The position numbers and the translations under genes were made by a program. Positions 63,439 through 64,000 of a stretch of DNA of 64,000 nt are shown in pieces. Below the pieces are notes generated by a model, which did not search any database, had not been told where the DNA came from, and saw nothing but the letters and a program-made list of their open reading frames with translations. The stretch's first letter is position 1. Each line of letters opens with the position of its first letter. The DNA is taken from the NCBI GenBank assembly GCA_029555025.1, contig JAKPTZ010000045.1:124001-188000 (forward strand), read 5' to 3'. This DNA is from Deltaproteobacteria bacterium. GTDB lineage: Bacteria; Myxococcota_A; UBA9042; DTJE01.

Positions 63439-64000
63439 TCAAACCGTCGCCAGGGCAGCGATCCGACGGACCTGGCGAATCTCGGAGTCGTAGTCGCGGA
63501 TGTCGTCAACCGGCGTTTCAAGACACAGGGGAAGGGCGCGGATGAAGGGGTTCGAAAGCAACGCCAGCAGGCCGGATTCCCCGATTACGCCGCGCCCGAT
63601 AAGCTCGTGGCGATCCTTGTGGGAATCCTTATGGGTCTTTGAATCGTTCAGGTGCATGCAGCCGACCCGGGAAAGTCCGACGGCCGCGTCGAAGGCGGCA
63701 AGCATCGTGTCGATGCCGGCCGGCGTCGTGACGTCCCAGCCCGCGGCCAGCAGGTGGCACGAATCGAAGCAGGTTCCAAGCCATTCGTGTCCGCCGGCCG
63801 CCTGGATCAAGCCCGCGATGTCGGAAACGGTCGAACCAAGGACGGAGCCGCCGCCGGCCATGACCTCGAAAAGGACCCTGGCCCCGCCCCGGTATCCGGC
63901 AAGGGCGTTGTCGAACAGGCGCCCCACCCTTTCGATGCCGGCGGCCGGACCGTCACCCATGTGGGCCCCGGGGTGCAGCACCACGAAGTCCGCCCCCATC
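63439..64000 (-). CDS. nfo: Endonuclease IV (5' part outside window)
   Basis: About the last 187 residues of an AP endonuclease of the xylose-isomerase-like fold. Metal ligands and boxes: VLHPGAHMGDG (His), FEVMAGGGSVLGST (Glu), FDSCHLLAAGWD, MHLNDSK, DRHELIGRGVIG, and CLETP near the end. The second box reads VMAGGG where most have NTAGQG, a mild deviation. It cleaves DNA at abasic sites. The N-terminus lies past position 64000. Confidence 0.92.
   Translation of the reverse strand, partial: MGADFVVLHPGAHMGDGPAAGIERVGRLFDNALAGYRGGARVLFEVMAGGGSVLGSTVSDIAGLIQAAGGHEWLGTCFDSCHLLAAGWDVTTPAGIDTMLAAFDAAVGLSRVGCMHLNDSKTHKDSHKDRHELIGRGVIGESGLLALLSNPFIRALPLCLETPVDDIRDYDSEIRQVRRIAALATV

Noticed and set aside
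1-64000. Mobile elements, tRNA or rRNA genes
   Set aside because: No transposase, integrase, terminal repeats, or tRNA/rRNA-like segments were found by reading; small tRNAs could still be missed without a folding search.

Overview
This is a GC-rich chromosomal window with no sign of plasmid, phage or transposon content. The organism looks like a Gram-negative member of the former Deltaproteobacteria, most likely Myxococcota or a relative. The reasons are LolA and TolC (an outer membrane), eukaryote-like Ser/Thr kinases, sigma-54, MopE-type repeats, and an unusually large set of secreted lipoproteins. Most of those lipoproteins carry an acidic Asp/Gly/Thr/Pro linker directly after the lipobox cysteine. 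This placement is inferred from gene content only.

Layout. 0-3.5 kb (minus strand): a cut-off SGNH-hydrolase-like membrane protein, a class A penicillin-binding protein and folD. 3.6-6.7 kb (plus): gcvT-gcvH-gcvPA of the glycine cleavage system, diverging from folD, without gcvPB. 6.7-14.8 kb (plus): two small lipoproteins, an 840-residue four-module sulfur-transfer fusion (CoA-disulfide-reductase-like, rhodanese, TusA, DsrE2), an alpha-galactosidase-like lipoprotein whose nucleophile position is not Asp, and a carboxyltransferase-type protein. 14.8-18.6 kb (minus): a polytopic membrane lipoprotein, glutathione peroxidase and a CAP-domain lipoprotein. 18.7-25.6 kb: two paralogous lipoproteins of unknown family flanking a GAF (fRMsr-like) protein, an MBL-fold hydrolase and a GAF-containing histidine kinase.

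25.6-38.2 kb (minus) is a long housekeeping block: aspS, a secreted protein, RDD protein, rsmE, rplI, rpsR, rpsF, pth, rplY, ispE, HAD phosphatase, rimO, lolA, hsp20 and tolC. Many junctions overlap by 1 or 4 bases, so translation is probably coupled. 38.3-48.5 kb is regulatory: dnaJ with a degenerate kinase, a RelA/SpoT-fold protein, rpoN-hpf-rapZ (ptsN missing), a HEPN protein with a zinc ribbon, a Ser/Thr kinase with an N-terminal zinc knuckle, and a ParA-type ATPase paired with a CFI-box protein.

48.6-64 kb: a 1885-residue cysteine-rich lipoprotein with eight exact-average 88-residue units followed by three exact 70-residue MopE-type units, directly followed by an ExbB/TolQ-type channel gene without ExbD. 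Then an aminotransferase, rho, an alpha/beta-hydrolase lipoprotein, a Cys-rich lipoprotein, a GH5-like lipoprotein, an MFS transporter and a truncated endonuclease IV gene. I found no rRNA, tRNA, CRISPR, IS or integrase, and no convincing intrinsic terminator; several convergent pairs overlap at their stops.
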